Assembly: GCF_945859705.1 (NCBI RefSeq)
Contig: NC_079135.1
Coordinates: 110,386,288 to 110,450,287, forward strand
Direction: 5' to 3'
Source: Episyrphus balteatus
Taxonomy: Eukaryota; Arthropoda; Insecta; Diptera; Syrphidae
Length of the DNA stretch: 64,000 bases
Part shown: in pieces, positions 1-11,800 of the stretch
Numbering within the stretch: position 1 is the first letter of the stretch
Layout: each line of letters begins with the position of its first letter
Notes under the pieces: model-generated
Databases searched by the model: none
Told to the model about the DNA's origin: nothing
The model's input: only the letters and a program-made list of their open reading frames with translations
Position numbers and translations under genes: made by a program

Positions 1-633
1 ATTTTGCTGTTTAAACAAAAATAAACCTTAAAATCACATTTAATTCACAGAAAAAATCGTGAATCAGAATACCACTGATATATTTATAAAAATCTCCATT
101 CAAAATATAATTTCACAAAATTGTCCACTTATTTGTTTCGTACAGTATAAAAATAACCAAAACAAAATCCAACAAACAAACTGAAGTTAGCTACAGTTCA
201 ATGAAATTTCTCACCCCACACTCACACTCACACACCTCTCAGAAAAAAAAACCTCAACAACGCCATTATTAAAATAAAAAAAACGAGACAGTTATACATC
301 GTGCTAAAAGTATACTTGATCTATCTACTTCATTTTTATCATCAAATTAGTAATATTTTTTTTATAATTTTCCCAAGAAAAATCTCGCAAAACTTTGTTT
401 ATCAATCAAATAAATAAAAACAGAAAAAAACATCAATTACTAATCAAAAAAAAAAAAAACAAAAACCTTAAAGTAAGATAACGCACCAACATCTCAACTA
501 AATACAAAAATTTTTTTGTTTCAGATTAACCTACAAAAAAAATATATATTCCTTCTCAAAAACAGTCACTGCAGCCGCCTTCATCGCAATTTTATTTTGT
601 TTTTTTTGAAGCTAAAAGAGTCTTATCTTAAAA
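1..633 (+). other. Upstream/5' UTR region of e(r)
   Basis: AT-rich DNA with A-tracts and no coding signal. A T-run followed by TTTCAG ending at 524 is a plausible 3' splice site for an intron in the 5' UTR, leaving about 109 bases of untranslated leader before the ATG at 634. This is inferred from sequence shape only; the transcription start is not identified. Confidence 0.35.
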
Positions 634-945
634 ATGTCTCATACAATTCTATTAGTTCAACCTGGCATCAGGCCGGAAACACGCACCTACAGCGACTATG
701 AAAGCGTCAACGATTGCATGGAAGGTGTTTGCAAAATCTACGAGGAGCACCTAAAACGTCGCAATCCAAACACACCCACAATCACATACGACATTAGTCA
801 GTTGTTTGATTTTGTGGACCAACTCGCCGACATTAGTTGTTTGGTTTATCAAAAGTCCACAAACACATACGCTCCCTACAACAAGGAATGGATTAAGGAG
901 AAGATCTATGTTTTGTTGCGACAGGCAGCCGGTAGCACAGATTAA
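634..945 (+). CDS. e(r): Enhancer of rudimentary homologue
   Basis: A single uninterrupted reading frame of 103 codons encodes an enhancer of rudimentary (ERH) protein. It starts MSHTILLVQPG and keeps the family landmarks: the SDYES segment near residue 21, the helix CMEGVCKIYEEHLKR (about 29-43), the ITYDISQLFDFVDQL stretch (about 50-64) and the C-terminal YNKEWIKEKIYVLLRQAA helix. The length matches the roughly 104-residue family. ERH is a small nuclear homodimer that acts as an adaptor in transcription, splicing and RNA surveillance; in Drosophila it was found as a modifier of the pyrimidine-synthesis gene rudimentary. The ATG at 634 is chosen because the conserved N-terminus begins there. 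A 61-codon frame that overlaps its start is a shadow. No disruption is seen. Confidence 0.97.
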   Translation: MSHTILLVQPGIRPETRTYSDYESVNDCMEGVCKIYEEHLKRRNPNTPTITYDISQLFDFVDQLADISCLVYQKSTNTYAPYNKEWIKEKIYVLLRQAAGSTD

Positions 946-2030
946 AAAACCGAGTGTAAACAAAAAACACAACATTTCTCCCCTCAAACTCTATGAACAA
1001 TTTTAAAACATGTTCACCTATTTTTTTATTGTTTCAATTGATTTAGCTTTAATTTTGATTTTGATCGAATTGGATGTCCTCTTTTTGTAGATTCTTTTGT
1101 TTATTTAATTTTTTTTTTATTTTCTGAAGGTCAACCTTTTGCTTCAGTTTGTTTTGAGAGCAAACAAATGTTTTCGATTGAGTTGATGAATTAATTTATT
1201 TATTTTTATTTACTCGACACAGAAAACTTAGTTTAAAAAAATAAAAAATAAGAATTGTGTTTTCAACAAAGCTAATCCCAAAGGAAAGACAAGACATCCA
1301 AAAATATAAAAAAAGCAAAGATCAAATTGAGACAAAAACAAAAAATCGTGTTATTTAAATGAATTCAACAAATTATCTTATTATTTTTTTATTTTTTGTT
1401 TATTATTTTTTTTTTTTCTTAAAACTTAACTTAAAAAGTTTAGAAAATTACTTCTAACCTTTTTGACTTGCGTTCAAATATAATTGCATTTTTTTCCTAT
1501 TCTCCACCAATTATTGACGTTTGAAAAGAAAAAAGAATATTGAAACAGAAACTACACTCAATTTTAAGAGGAAACAATTCTTATTTTTGTTTTAAGTAAA
1601 AATAAAACAAGAAATTTGTATTTTACTTGAACAAAAACAGAAAAAAACAAAAAAAAAACTTGTAGAATATTAGCATGTAAGTAATATCAAACGTACTGTA
1701 TTAAAAATAATAATTAAAAAATAAAAATTAATGTATACTTTTTCAAGAAACTTAAAAAAAAAATACAAAATGTTTAAACATAATGACAAATTTGTTTTAT
1801 TTATTGTTTCCAGTTAGACATCTACTTAGCAGAATTAAATTCAAAATTGATCTATGATAGATTTGTATTATTGGTTTGTTTTTAGAATAAAATCCAAGAA
1901 TACCAACTCAATGCAAACCATTTCTTAATCGATTTTAAGGTCACTTTTGATAGCGTAAATAGAGAAGAGCTATATTATAGAGTCTATTTCTGGGTACTCA
2001 TGTCAATGGAACACGAAGTAAATAGCAATT
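946..2030. other. e(r) 3' UTR and AT-rich intergenic DNA
   Basis: This stretch after the e(r) stop is rich in T and A runs. A possible polyadenylation hexamer AATAAA lies at 1240-1245, and further AATAAA-like strings occur to about 1740. No coding or repeat structure is recognised. Confidence 0.4.
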
Positions 2031-2044
2031 GACAAAAATGGTCA

Positions 2045-2530
2045 GCACTTGAAACCTGTCGAGTTTCAAGGAATCTTTGGTCGTCCCTTTTTTAGAACAA
2101 AACTGAAACCATACTTAACCATCTTTACATGTCGCAACTCAATGGCAACCCACATGAGCAGAATGGGCATTATCTCATCTGACTTGTGTAGAGAGTGTAA
2201 AGACATAGGTGGAGTATTAGCTCACACCACTTCCTTTGCGAATGCCCTAGTTTAGAAAAAAAAAACAGGAAAATAAGTCTTGGGGAATACTTTTTGGAAG
2301 AGCTAGATGACTTCTCGTCCTTGCCATTAAAAAACAATTAAATTCATTCAAAATGCAGGATGGTTCCGGGAGGCACCTTATACCTACACCTAATCTTTCA
2401 AATAAAACCTTTCCTTGTCCACTCAAATCCTTCATAGCCTAACCGTGGGCAACACAATGGATCCATCGAGATCCAAGTGAGATGATTCGACTTGTCGAAT
2501 TTTCACCCCGTTCAACTTTACCTAACCTAT
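2045..2530 (+). pseudogene. Decayed LINE (non-LTR retrotransposon) 3' end
   Basis: The plus-strand translation from 2049 includes MSRMGI, SSDLCREC and HTTSFANALV. This resembles the C-terminal Cys-rich knuckle that follows the RNase H region of Jockey/I/R1-type LINE polymerases (pattern TGH..HxxRMGI..S..CR.C...EHLLC.CP). After a stop at 2253 and a frameshift, related text continues with 'EYFLEELDDFSSLPLKNN' and a 'GWF'-like ending. The untranslated end carries TGGATCC and CCAAGTGAG, followed by CCGTTCAACTTTACCTAACC, which resembles fly LINE tails. It is short, frameshifted and lacks any polymerase domain, so it is a 5'-truncated dead copy. The clade assignment is tentative. Confidence 0.65.
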
Positions 2531-3428
2531 AGTTTCGAATTTTATTCATTGGTAGGTAAACAATGAAGAGATCCCCGATCATTTCATAGATTAAATAATA
2601 TAAAATTTTCTGAAAAACTGGTTGTTCTCAAACTCAGAATTAAAAAAAAAATTTTTTTTTTTAATGTATCTATCCTTTTTTTCAGGTCACGAAGATAGGA
2701 ACAATGAATAATTATAGTTATAGTTTTAAATTGCGCGGGGGTCAGTTTTTCAAAAACATTTTATTAAATTAATAATGCCATTTTTTGAGATTTATTATTC
2801 GACTAAAATACAATTGAGAAACTCAATCACTCATTACATGTCATTTTCTGAAAGAAAAAGGTGAAGTTATTCCCAGTAAGTTTAAGTTGTTGGATGTGTT
2901 AAATTTTTACTTTCTGGACCCTTTCCTTTTGCAAAAAATACAACTTATAAGCATAAAATTTGTAGTTGTTTTTTTTTTTTTAACAAATTTTTGATTTTGT
3001 ACATCTATTTAAAAATTAGTGTAACAAAATTTTTTAGTTGTTCCACAATATTTGTGAAAAATTGCTTTTAAATTGTAATTCATAAATTGATGCTATAGGG
3101 CACTAGACTTTCATGACACACGGAAACAGGGCTAATTTTGCATCCGACATTAAGTACCTTCATTGGGGCAACTCCAACTACTTTGCTAAATACATAATGA
3201 ACATGAACAACCAAATTTGTCGCACGGTCTAATGTACCTATCTATGAGGCTACTGTATTTTGATTATTATAAGTTTTTACTTTTATTGCTCGATACTTGT
3301 TTATTTTTTAAATTCTTAACTCCAAGTGAGCTATTATAAATTTCAATCTCAAACTCGAATCAAAATTCATCGTGATCAAATTAATTTTTAATTGTATCAA
3401 AAGAATTAAAATAAAATAATTTAAAAAA
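2531..3428. other. Intergenic DNA upstream of the protamine-like gene
   Basis: AT-rich, with no coding or repeat signal recognised. The promoter of the downstream gene should lie in its 3' part, but no clear core promoter element could be assigned. Confidence 0.4.
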
Positions 3429-3805
3429 ATGAAAACAAGCCGACGACGTACAACTTCAAGATGCCGACCCGGGCCAATTACCAGGAATCCTTATCTGAAT
3501 TTTTGCAGAGAATTCCGAATGAAAAATAAATGTCAACCAGCTCTTCAGCAAACAAGAGAAGCAGCGAAGGCATGGCACAAATTAAGCCCCCAGGAAAAAA
3601 CAAAATACATTGTTGAGGTTTGAATTTAATTTGAAGTTAAACAATGACGTTTGTATGCATGTTAGTTTAAAATTGATTTTTTTAGGCTTTTTATGCAAAA
3701 AAATATCAGAGAAATCGATCTTCATCCAAAGTTGAAGCAAGAAGTAGGAATAGGAACTCTGTTGCAAGGCGGCGTCGTAACCGGGTAATAAGAAGAAGAC
3801 GCTAA
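3429..3805 (+). CDS. Protamine-like MST-HMG-box protein (two exons)
   Basis: Exons at 3429-3617 and 3686-3805, separated by a 68-base intron (GTTTGA donor, TTTTTTTAG acceptor, phase 0), give a 102-residue protein. Residues about 17-66 form an MST-HMG box of the fly protamine type: ITRNPYLNFCREFR, then REAAKAWHKLSPQEK, then KY and AFYAKKY across the intron. Both tails are highly basic: MKTSRRRTTSRCR at the N-terminus and VARRRRNRVIRRRR at the C-terminus, with Cys at 12, 26 and 35. The layout matches Drosophila Mst35B/protamine-like proteins, which replace histones on DNA in spermatid nuclei and are expressed in testis. A polyadenylation signal follows at 3878. The intron sits inside the box and both halves join in frame, which argues strongly for a live gene. 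The donor GTTTGA is weak. The exact orthologue is not identified. Confidence 0.85.
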
Positions 3806-3877
3806 ACCGTGAACATTTTTTGTTTTGGTTGACGTCATTAATTTACATAAATACAAATTTTTTGCATACAAATTTTA

Positions 3878-3883
3878 AATAAA
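3878..3883 (+). promoter_or_regulatory. Polyadenylation signal of the protamine-like gene
   Basis: AATAAA lies 73 bases after the stop codon, in an AT-rich 3' UTR, at a distance typical of a short testis mRNA. Confidence 0.6.
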
Positions 3884-4032
3884 TGCATTTTTATAATAAT
3901 AGATGAAAATTGAAATATTTTTTTTGTATAATTCTAGGAGTCCAACAAACTAAGGGTTAAACCGCGTAATTTATGCTGATATACTAAAAGTTTTTTTTTG
4001 TCATTTTATAGCTTACCTCAAAAAATTTATAA

Positions 4033-4195
4033 AATCGGCTTTATTCCATTCGTATCGGAAATTTTCTACCATTCCCGAAAAAACATTCACAAAATCCGAT
4101 CATAGTGCTGAAATTTTCCATTACGACTGGATTCCGTGATTGTTTTTACAGGAATCGTAGCAAATTTCCGATACGAGTGGAATTCGTGATAAGAG
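4033..4195. repeat. Foldback repeat with CGTATCGGAAATTT arms
   Basis: The left arm ATTCCATTCGTATCGGAAAT (about 4043-4062) is repeated inverted at about 4152-4190 (ATTTCCGATACGAGTGGAAT), with imperfect continuation on both sides. The arms resemble those of the foldback at 25356-25485 (both carry CGTAT or CGTAG next to CGGAAA), so the two may be a diverged family. No coding content. Probably a decayed MITE. Confidence 0.55.
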
Positions 4196-7100
4196 CGAAT
4201 ATCGTGACCGAATGTCATTATAGTGGAATCTAATTCAGAAGGAATATATAAAATGTGTTTAAAAATCAAAATATATTCTTTTTTTAAAAGAAATAATAAT
4301 AAAACTCAGTCTATCACTTCATAAAATAAATGGGTAAAAACACCATATTTTATAATTCTTTTAGTCCTATTCCTTTGGATTCAACCTGGTTATGAGTGCC
4401 AAAGTATTTCAAGACCATCATATATCATAATATCTTGGTTAAGAGGTGTGTTTTTTTTTTTTTCTATTATACCAATCCAATATTTCAGATTTTAAAATTG
4501 GTTCAAGTTAAATAACTGGCTAAATTTCAAAAGCAAATAAAACGATTTCGACTTGATTTTTATTTCTCTCTTTTTGAAAGCCAAAATAGTCGTATTGCTT
4601 ACTTAAATGACCAGCCTGATCCAGACCTGCGAATCTTAAAATATAAAATATAAACTATTAACTAATTGTTCTTAAATGATGCAGATTAAGTGTTGAAGTA
4701 AACTATTATTACTTAACAAAATATATAACAAATAATGATTGTTATTATTAATGAATAATTATCATAACTACGATACGTATGTAGTTAATGGTTTTTTTGG
4801 AAGGTGTTTTTAATTCCACTTTTTTTTACTTCAACTAACAACATTATGAATCTGTTCTTTATAATAATTATAAAAAAAACACAAACACGTGTCTGAAAGA
4901 CTTAAATCATTCAAATTGATGGACATGAAAAATAAGAGAGGCATAAAGTTGGCAGATAATGATAAGGTCAACAAAATAATAACTACAACAATTCCAGTAG
5001 CAGCGTATATCGAAAATTTATGTAGATGACAGATTGATGGCGTAATTTTAATTGTAATGTTTTTTTGAATTAATATAATTATTTTACTTTTAATTATATT
5101 CAAGCACGTTTTTTTTTAGAGCTTATTATCTTATAATTTATGAACCGAAAAGATAACAAATATTTTCAAATTTAATATATTTGTTTTTGACTCATTGATG
5201 AAAATTTTACTAAGCCTGGTATTTTAGAGTTATATGCATATATTTTCAAATCTTTCAACCTTTGCAGTCTCTTAAAATAAATTTAAAATTCATCTTATTT
5301 GTACGCAAATGCAAAAAAAATGTAAAATAGTTCTCCGAAAAATGTATACACACTGTGGCGTATACGTAACAAAAAAAAAATATTTCCATAAACGGAAATA
5401 ATACTCATCAAAGAAACTTTGCGGCAGCATCAATGCACCTTGAAAATATATTGATCTCAGACATATAGCTTTAGTCAGAATAACAATAATAATTCGATTT
5501 TGTCATCAACTTAAATGATAGGTAAGGTATACATATATGCAATGCAGTTAACTTTTAAAATCAACATTTACATCTCAGCACCGGAGACTTTATTTCTGCT
5601 CGTGGTGATCAGTTAGTAAATATTTGTTCAGCAATTATTGATTAACTAGTAAAATAGGTATACAACCGATGAATTTATTCAAGCTTCCGAGAGGATGATC
5701 ACGTTTATTTTTTTTTTTTTAATTTATTCAAATTCAACTGAAAAAATATTCATAATGAAATCTATTTTAAGTATTTAAAATAACTTTACATTTTTTTTAA
5801 AGCCCAATATACATTGTTATACAGTTAAGCCATTACTGGCTGAAATTCCTAAAGTACCTACGCGAATGATGAAACATGAAAAACAAAGTACAAAGGTTTG
5901 GCTTAAAAACCTTATATCTTGGATTCTATAAGGATGATAAAGGTTAAAGATGAAAAAAAATTTCTAAAAAACAAAAACTATCTCAAAAAGCAAAGTGAGA
6001 GCATTTTTACCAAGGATGCATTACCATAAATACTTAAAATTATTCACAGATGATGAAAGAAACAAGTTTTGATAAAATATTTATTAAAGCAATAAATCGA
6101 TTCGTTTTAAGAAATTTTTTTAAACAACCTCATTACATTGTTTAATATTGACTTAATATATTATAGCTCAATATAAATTACGTCAAACACACACCCCTTA
6201 TGAGGAATTTATTTTCAATCCACTCATTCTACTTTTTTAACTTGTTTTTATTTATTTTTTTTTATTTCTTAAGCATCATAAGTTCTAATTGTAATTATTG
6301 TTGGTTAATTAACATTATCACAAAATAAAATGAAAATGGAAATTGAAAAAAAAAATACATCTTTCGAAGGTTGTAAGTGTGTTTTCACTTAGCATCTTTT
6401 ATATACAGATACGCTTTACCTACATTTTTATTTTGTATAGTGTATAATATGCTTAGTCACGAGTTGTGGGAAAACGATTATTTTTTGTTTACATCGGTTT
6501 TCGAATTAATAATGACCGACAATTTTATGGAAGCTTACCTGTTAATATTTTTTAAGTTTTTGTTTATTCAATCTTCGACACAATTGAAAGAAAAAAATTA
6601 GTGTTTCGGCTTTTTTCAAACTAGAGCGAGTTTCAGTCACTTTCCACTTTTATTTGAGTCTAAATGCAACTGTCTGGACCGACTGGATCTCTCCACAAAA
6701 GTAAAATATTGCACAAAATAAACAAAAAAAAAACAAAGCTCACAAAATTAGACCATTCGTGTTTTATTTATAGAAATCGCAAGCTTAATTTGCAATGTTC
6801 TTAATACAGTTTGTTATGCACAAATAGAAGGTATTTAAAACATACATATATATCGAGATCGCACAGCAAATTTCGGGAGTGAGGTCATAAGCAAAATCTG
6901 AATAAGCAATTTTATAGCTTCATGCGGCCTAATATCGAATTCAAAAGTTTTCAACACGAGTTTTCCAAACAGCTTGAGTAGGCAGATTCAGATTATTTCA
7001 CATCCAAAATACTAGAGATGGTCAAGTATTTTCCCTAAGCCTTAAGAACTCAATCTAGCCGATAGAACTGATGGAACTCAAGATTGAGGTATTTGGAATT

Positions 7101-8870
7101 TACTGCTTACTCAGATTTTAGTTATAACTCCCAAAAATCTGCTGTGGGTTCTTAGACTAATAAGGGAAATCAATTTTGTAATCTTTCCATTTTTAAACGT
7201 CCACATCAACGAGATGCCATTACTATATCTTAACTGAGTCCAAACAAACCGAATAATTAAAATTCATAGTTAAATTGCCTATCGATCTATGTACATAAAT
7301 ACTAGCTCAATTAGAAAGTTTTGTATGAGACCTAAAATTAAGCGATTGAAATTGCGATTTGTATTCAAACTGAGCGATGTAAGTGATTTCGAACGTTTTT
7401 TGAAATTGCAATAACCATGTTTTCGTGATAAATCTAAAAATGCATTTACTGTTAGGTATATTTTATTGTAAAGTGGCGGTGTTTTCGTGAAAATGCATTT
7501 TACTAAACGAAATCAAACTGCGTACATTTTGAGGAGTTCAAGAATTTTGTTTTTCCTGTGAAGAACTATTTCTTAAAAATTTTGTTCTTCTTAGATTTAC
7601 CAAATTTTAAATATCTAAGCAACTTAGAAGGAAGACCACATTTAAATTTTATCTGATATTTCTCTCTAAAAAAAAGCATGTTTTCCAATATTAGCTGAAA
7701 TCATTACCGCAGAGATGCTTTTTAAGTAAGAGAGTGTTTTCTTTCCATACAAAAAATTGTAATGCAAAAGCAGTGATTCTTTTATGAATTAAACCATTAT
7801 ACCTGATTGTGCATAGTGGAGGTGCATTTTCAAAGTAAGTTTCAATTATTGTCCTTTCCTTGGCGCATATTTAAAGCTCTTAGCCCATATTTGCTTTAAA
7901 TATAGAAATAATGTCGAGGTTTAACATTTATCCTACTGAAATTAATTTTGTTCATGCTGTTTCATCATTTTTACCTAAATTTTATGTTTATTTCTATTGT
8001 AAAATTGTTTTTTTTTTTTACACGCAGTGTATTAGTGCAAAGCAGAATGGTTGGTTTCGTCCCGTTGCACTTGTGTTACTAAAGGGGACCTATATCTTTC
8101 AAAAGGTCTAGATGAGTGAATTATTTACTTACATACGTATGTTAATCCAAATTGTTTTTAAAAATTTTAAATTAAGAAAATTTAACAATTTTTGAAAAAA
8201 ACATTCTTTTTCTTCAAAAAAATCTTAATTTAAATTTTAAAAACAATACGTATTAAAGTAGTTTTAATTACCGAAGTTTGAAAAAAAAAGATCATAAAAT
8301 ATTGCGATTTTTTTAACTTTAGATACTCCACTATAAAAACTGTGAGTAATTTTCTGCCCAAAAAATTTTCCCTTGAAACATTTTTTATATGGAGAAAGAC
8401 TAAAATGCAGTTTTTTTGCATCTTTAATTCAAGATGTCACTACCAATAGGATAAAATCAATTGTCAATTCTCTTTTAAATTAAAAAGAAAACATCAATTT
8501 AATAACAAAACAATTTTGATATTTTCGCCGTCTTTAAAAACCATCCATCACGACACATGGTATCTCCTTATGATCACGACAAATATTATGAGTTCAACCT
8601 CTGAAAATAAACTTGCAAATAAAACAATTTATATACATTATGATCCTTCAATTCCATACAAATTACTCTCATCAAAGAATCTTTATCACCATGTCTTGAA
8701 TAATAAAATTTCTTTTGCATCATAAACAAAAAACAATCTCGTCAAAATAATAATAAAAAAATGTGTGTTTTTTTTTCATATTTAAAAAATAATAATATTT
8801 CTCTACATTTATTTGTTTTGTTTTTTCGATAAAAAGTTTCATTATTTTATACAAATTCACATTTTGTACC
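4196..8870. other. Gene-free intergenic stretch
   Basis: About 4.7 kb of AT-rich DNA between the protamine-like gene and the MAK16 stop codon. Small open frames at 4831-5103, 6377-6601, 7911-8111 and 8516-8725 are compositionally biased and match nothing recognisable. A weak inverted repeat rich in T/A lies at about 8142-8255. The MAK16 3' UTR should occupy the end of the stretch. Confidence 0.5.
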
Positions 8871-11800
8871 TCACTTATGTATCCTTTCCCGTGTCGGGGC
8901 ATCAGCTTCCATTTCATATTCGATTTCCACTTTTGGTTTCTTAAGTCGTCGCTTGCCCTTAATGATTTTTCTACTATCGCTAGCTGTTGCTGAAGTTGAT
9001 GTTGATGCTGGAGTAGATTTTGTTGCTTTTGTTGTTGTTGTTGCAGAATCTTTTCTTGATTTAACATTTTTGTCACTGATATCCTTTGGTCTTTTCACAA
9101 ATGCACCAACACCGTTATCCTAAATATGAATATAATAGGAATATATAATCACAATATAATTATAATTTGAATTATTTTTTGAAAAACAAAATATTGTAAA
9201 CACTTTTCTTCTTTGATCAGGGGGCAAGGCAGATAAATGGAATAGACATACAAAGACAAAATTGAAAAAAGATATCCAAATCAAGTGCGTCACACTTGAA
9301 GCCGGTGTTAATTTAAATTCACTCTCGACTCGGTTTAACCTTGACCGTGTGATAACTATCTATCAGCTGGGAATGGGTAACAAACAAAAAGAAGGTGATT
9401 AAAATGCGCGCGCACAACACCGGAAAAGATGTATAAATAGTAATAAAAGTCACAATGCTTTAACCAAAACGATTCGTATTCCAAAACGATTGGACGATGA
9501 AACAGTAGGAACACTAACGAGCGAAGAAAAAGATCGTCAAAACAAAGAATCAAAAAGGGTAACTTTAGTCGAGTAAACTGAGATACACGACACAACCGAG
9601 ACCGACACAATGGAGCTTTAGTTAGACTGTAATGGTCAACTTTGTTCAGTGGGTAGTTTAAGCCTCCCAAATAGCAGGCAGTAGCAGCAACTTTAGTGGC
9701 GGCGTAAAGTTATAAAGCTGTTTATAGTATGTTATGTGACTCAGTAGTTATTGGAAGCAAAACAATATCGAGAATAGCATTTTGTACAGACACAGAGATC
9801 AATTAGATACTTTTTTTGGAAGAAGATGCTGGTGATATGGAGCGACAACAACACGTCGTCGAATGATATGACCTTAGCATCGAAAGGAATGTGATAAAAT
9901 ATTCATCATCTACTGATCTACATTTACATTTATGCGCGAAATTTAAAAAAATAGGTACTCGTTTTGTAGGTAGATAGAATGTGGATAATGTAAACAAGAG
10001 TTACGTAATTGTTTTGTGACTCGAAATCGCATATATTCTGTTCATACAAAACGATATTAGACGACAACGATAGAGATAAGATAGTAGTACAGTACTACAA
10101 TAATAATTAAAAAACCAAACAAATTGAGTAGAGTAAGTAGTTAGCGCTTACAATATTCCATTGAAGCCGGAATCTTAAAACTCTCCCCTTCAATCGACGA
10201 CGAGACGACGAAAGTGGGGTAGAGAGTTTCTTGGTATCGAAATTGATATGCGAATAATTCATGAGGATTGAGCGTTTAATAGCCATACCTAAAGTAGCAG
10301 GCGTGTAATTTTTTTTTTCTTCTTCTTTCGTTTGTTTTTGTTATACATTATGTACCTAGTTGGGACTTGGGAGACAGCTGCTGTTGTTGCAAGTAAATGT
10401 TGCTATTTAATAGCAGGTATTTTTTGAAGCTGTCGGCCGTGAAATTTAGTGTTACGTGTGTGCAAAACTATGCTCTTACAAACCAGAGCATTAATTATAT
10501 AGAATAGTATCACATTGGCGGTTATTGTGATTTTAATAGAGAGCTATTTGCATTTGCATGATGGTTAACATATTAGTAGAATCTTGGTCATTCATCATAC
10601 AGAGAAATAATGATGCACTTGCGTAAGCAAAACAATAATAACAATTATTCATTTGGAAAAGTCATCAGAATATTTTTGTTTAATGGAAAATGTAAATTTG
10701 TTAAACTTTTACTAGCGTTTGTTAAGCTTTGCATTATTTGCATACAATTATACGCTTCAGGCTCAGGTCATAAAAATCGTATTTATAAAATTCATTGGCA
10801 CTTGAAGAATAAATTATTGTTTTTTTCCCTACAATTTTTTCAAAGCAAATCCATTCACAAACCAAAATTAAAAGTTATTCCGTTTGTTTGTATTTTTTTT
10901 TTTTATGAATTCTACATTTTTGTCATCAAAGTTATCTTTAATTGTTTGCTAATCTTGTTTTTTTTTTAGTTCTCTCTTAAGTGAAATAAAAATTGAAGGC
11001 TAGTAGAATTTGAAACTGGTTTTCCAAAAAAAAAGATCACACACAAGGTTGATGTGCATTTGAAATAGTTTTATCGCAAAATTAATTGCTTATAAAAATT
11101 TAAATTCTTTATGTTTTGTTGTCACCTCGATATGAGGGAGTCGACAACCGACCGGAATGAGCGAATATAAGCTTAAAGGTGAATTTGAAAAAAAAGTTCA
11201 TTAGGCTCATTAATATTATGAGTAACACAACTTTCAATGAAAAATAAAAAATATATAATAACACCACAAAACCATAATGTGCTAAAGTTTATGGCTTTTG
11301 TATGTAAAGGTCATGAGCAATTTGTAAAAAAGAGATTGGAGTACCTAACATTTCAAGGTTAAAGCGAATGTTGTAGTTAAATTTATTATTTAAGATTTAT
11401 TAAGTAAACTAGTATGACACACCTTTAATGTGGTTCTTTTTTAATTTCAATTTTACGCTAATAACTTAAGCACATGGCAGATTTTCTGCTTTCGATAAAG
11501 AAGTAAGACTGCAGTATTTGAAAAAAATTAAAGGATACAAAAAATTCCTTTTTTCAAATAACTAAAAGTTGTAATATCATTGCTAAAAATGGTCATTTGA
11601 ACGAAACTTTTTTCAAATCGAGATTTGTTTAATAATTTTTTTCTTTCTATTTTATTGAGTTAAAGGCAAGTTATTCGTTTATTTATTCATATATTATACG
11701 TTATATTATTGATGTTTGGACTTAAATAATCATTTTCGTGGATGCAATTAATTAAATAAAAATGAATTCATATTTTACACAACCACAAATTGCAAAAAGT

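Noticed and set aside
8720..9076. Gln-rich minus-strand frame
   Set aside because: Out-of-frame reading of the last MAK16 exon; the correct frame is the Thr/Ser/Lys-rich one joined by splicing.
9356..9670. 104-codon frame in the MAK16 intron
   Set aside because: No known motif, crosses no splice site and lies within a large intron; probably chance.
10610..10969. 119-codon frame with a poly-Asn start
   Set aside because: Low-complexity, Phe/Lys-rich product of AT-rich DNA, without homology signals.
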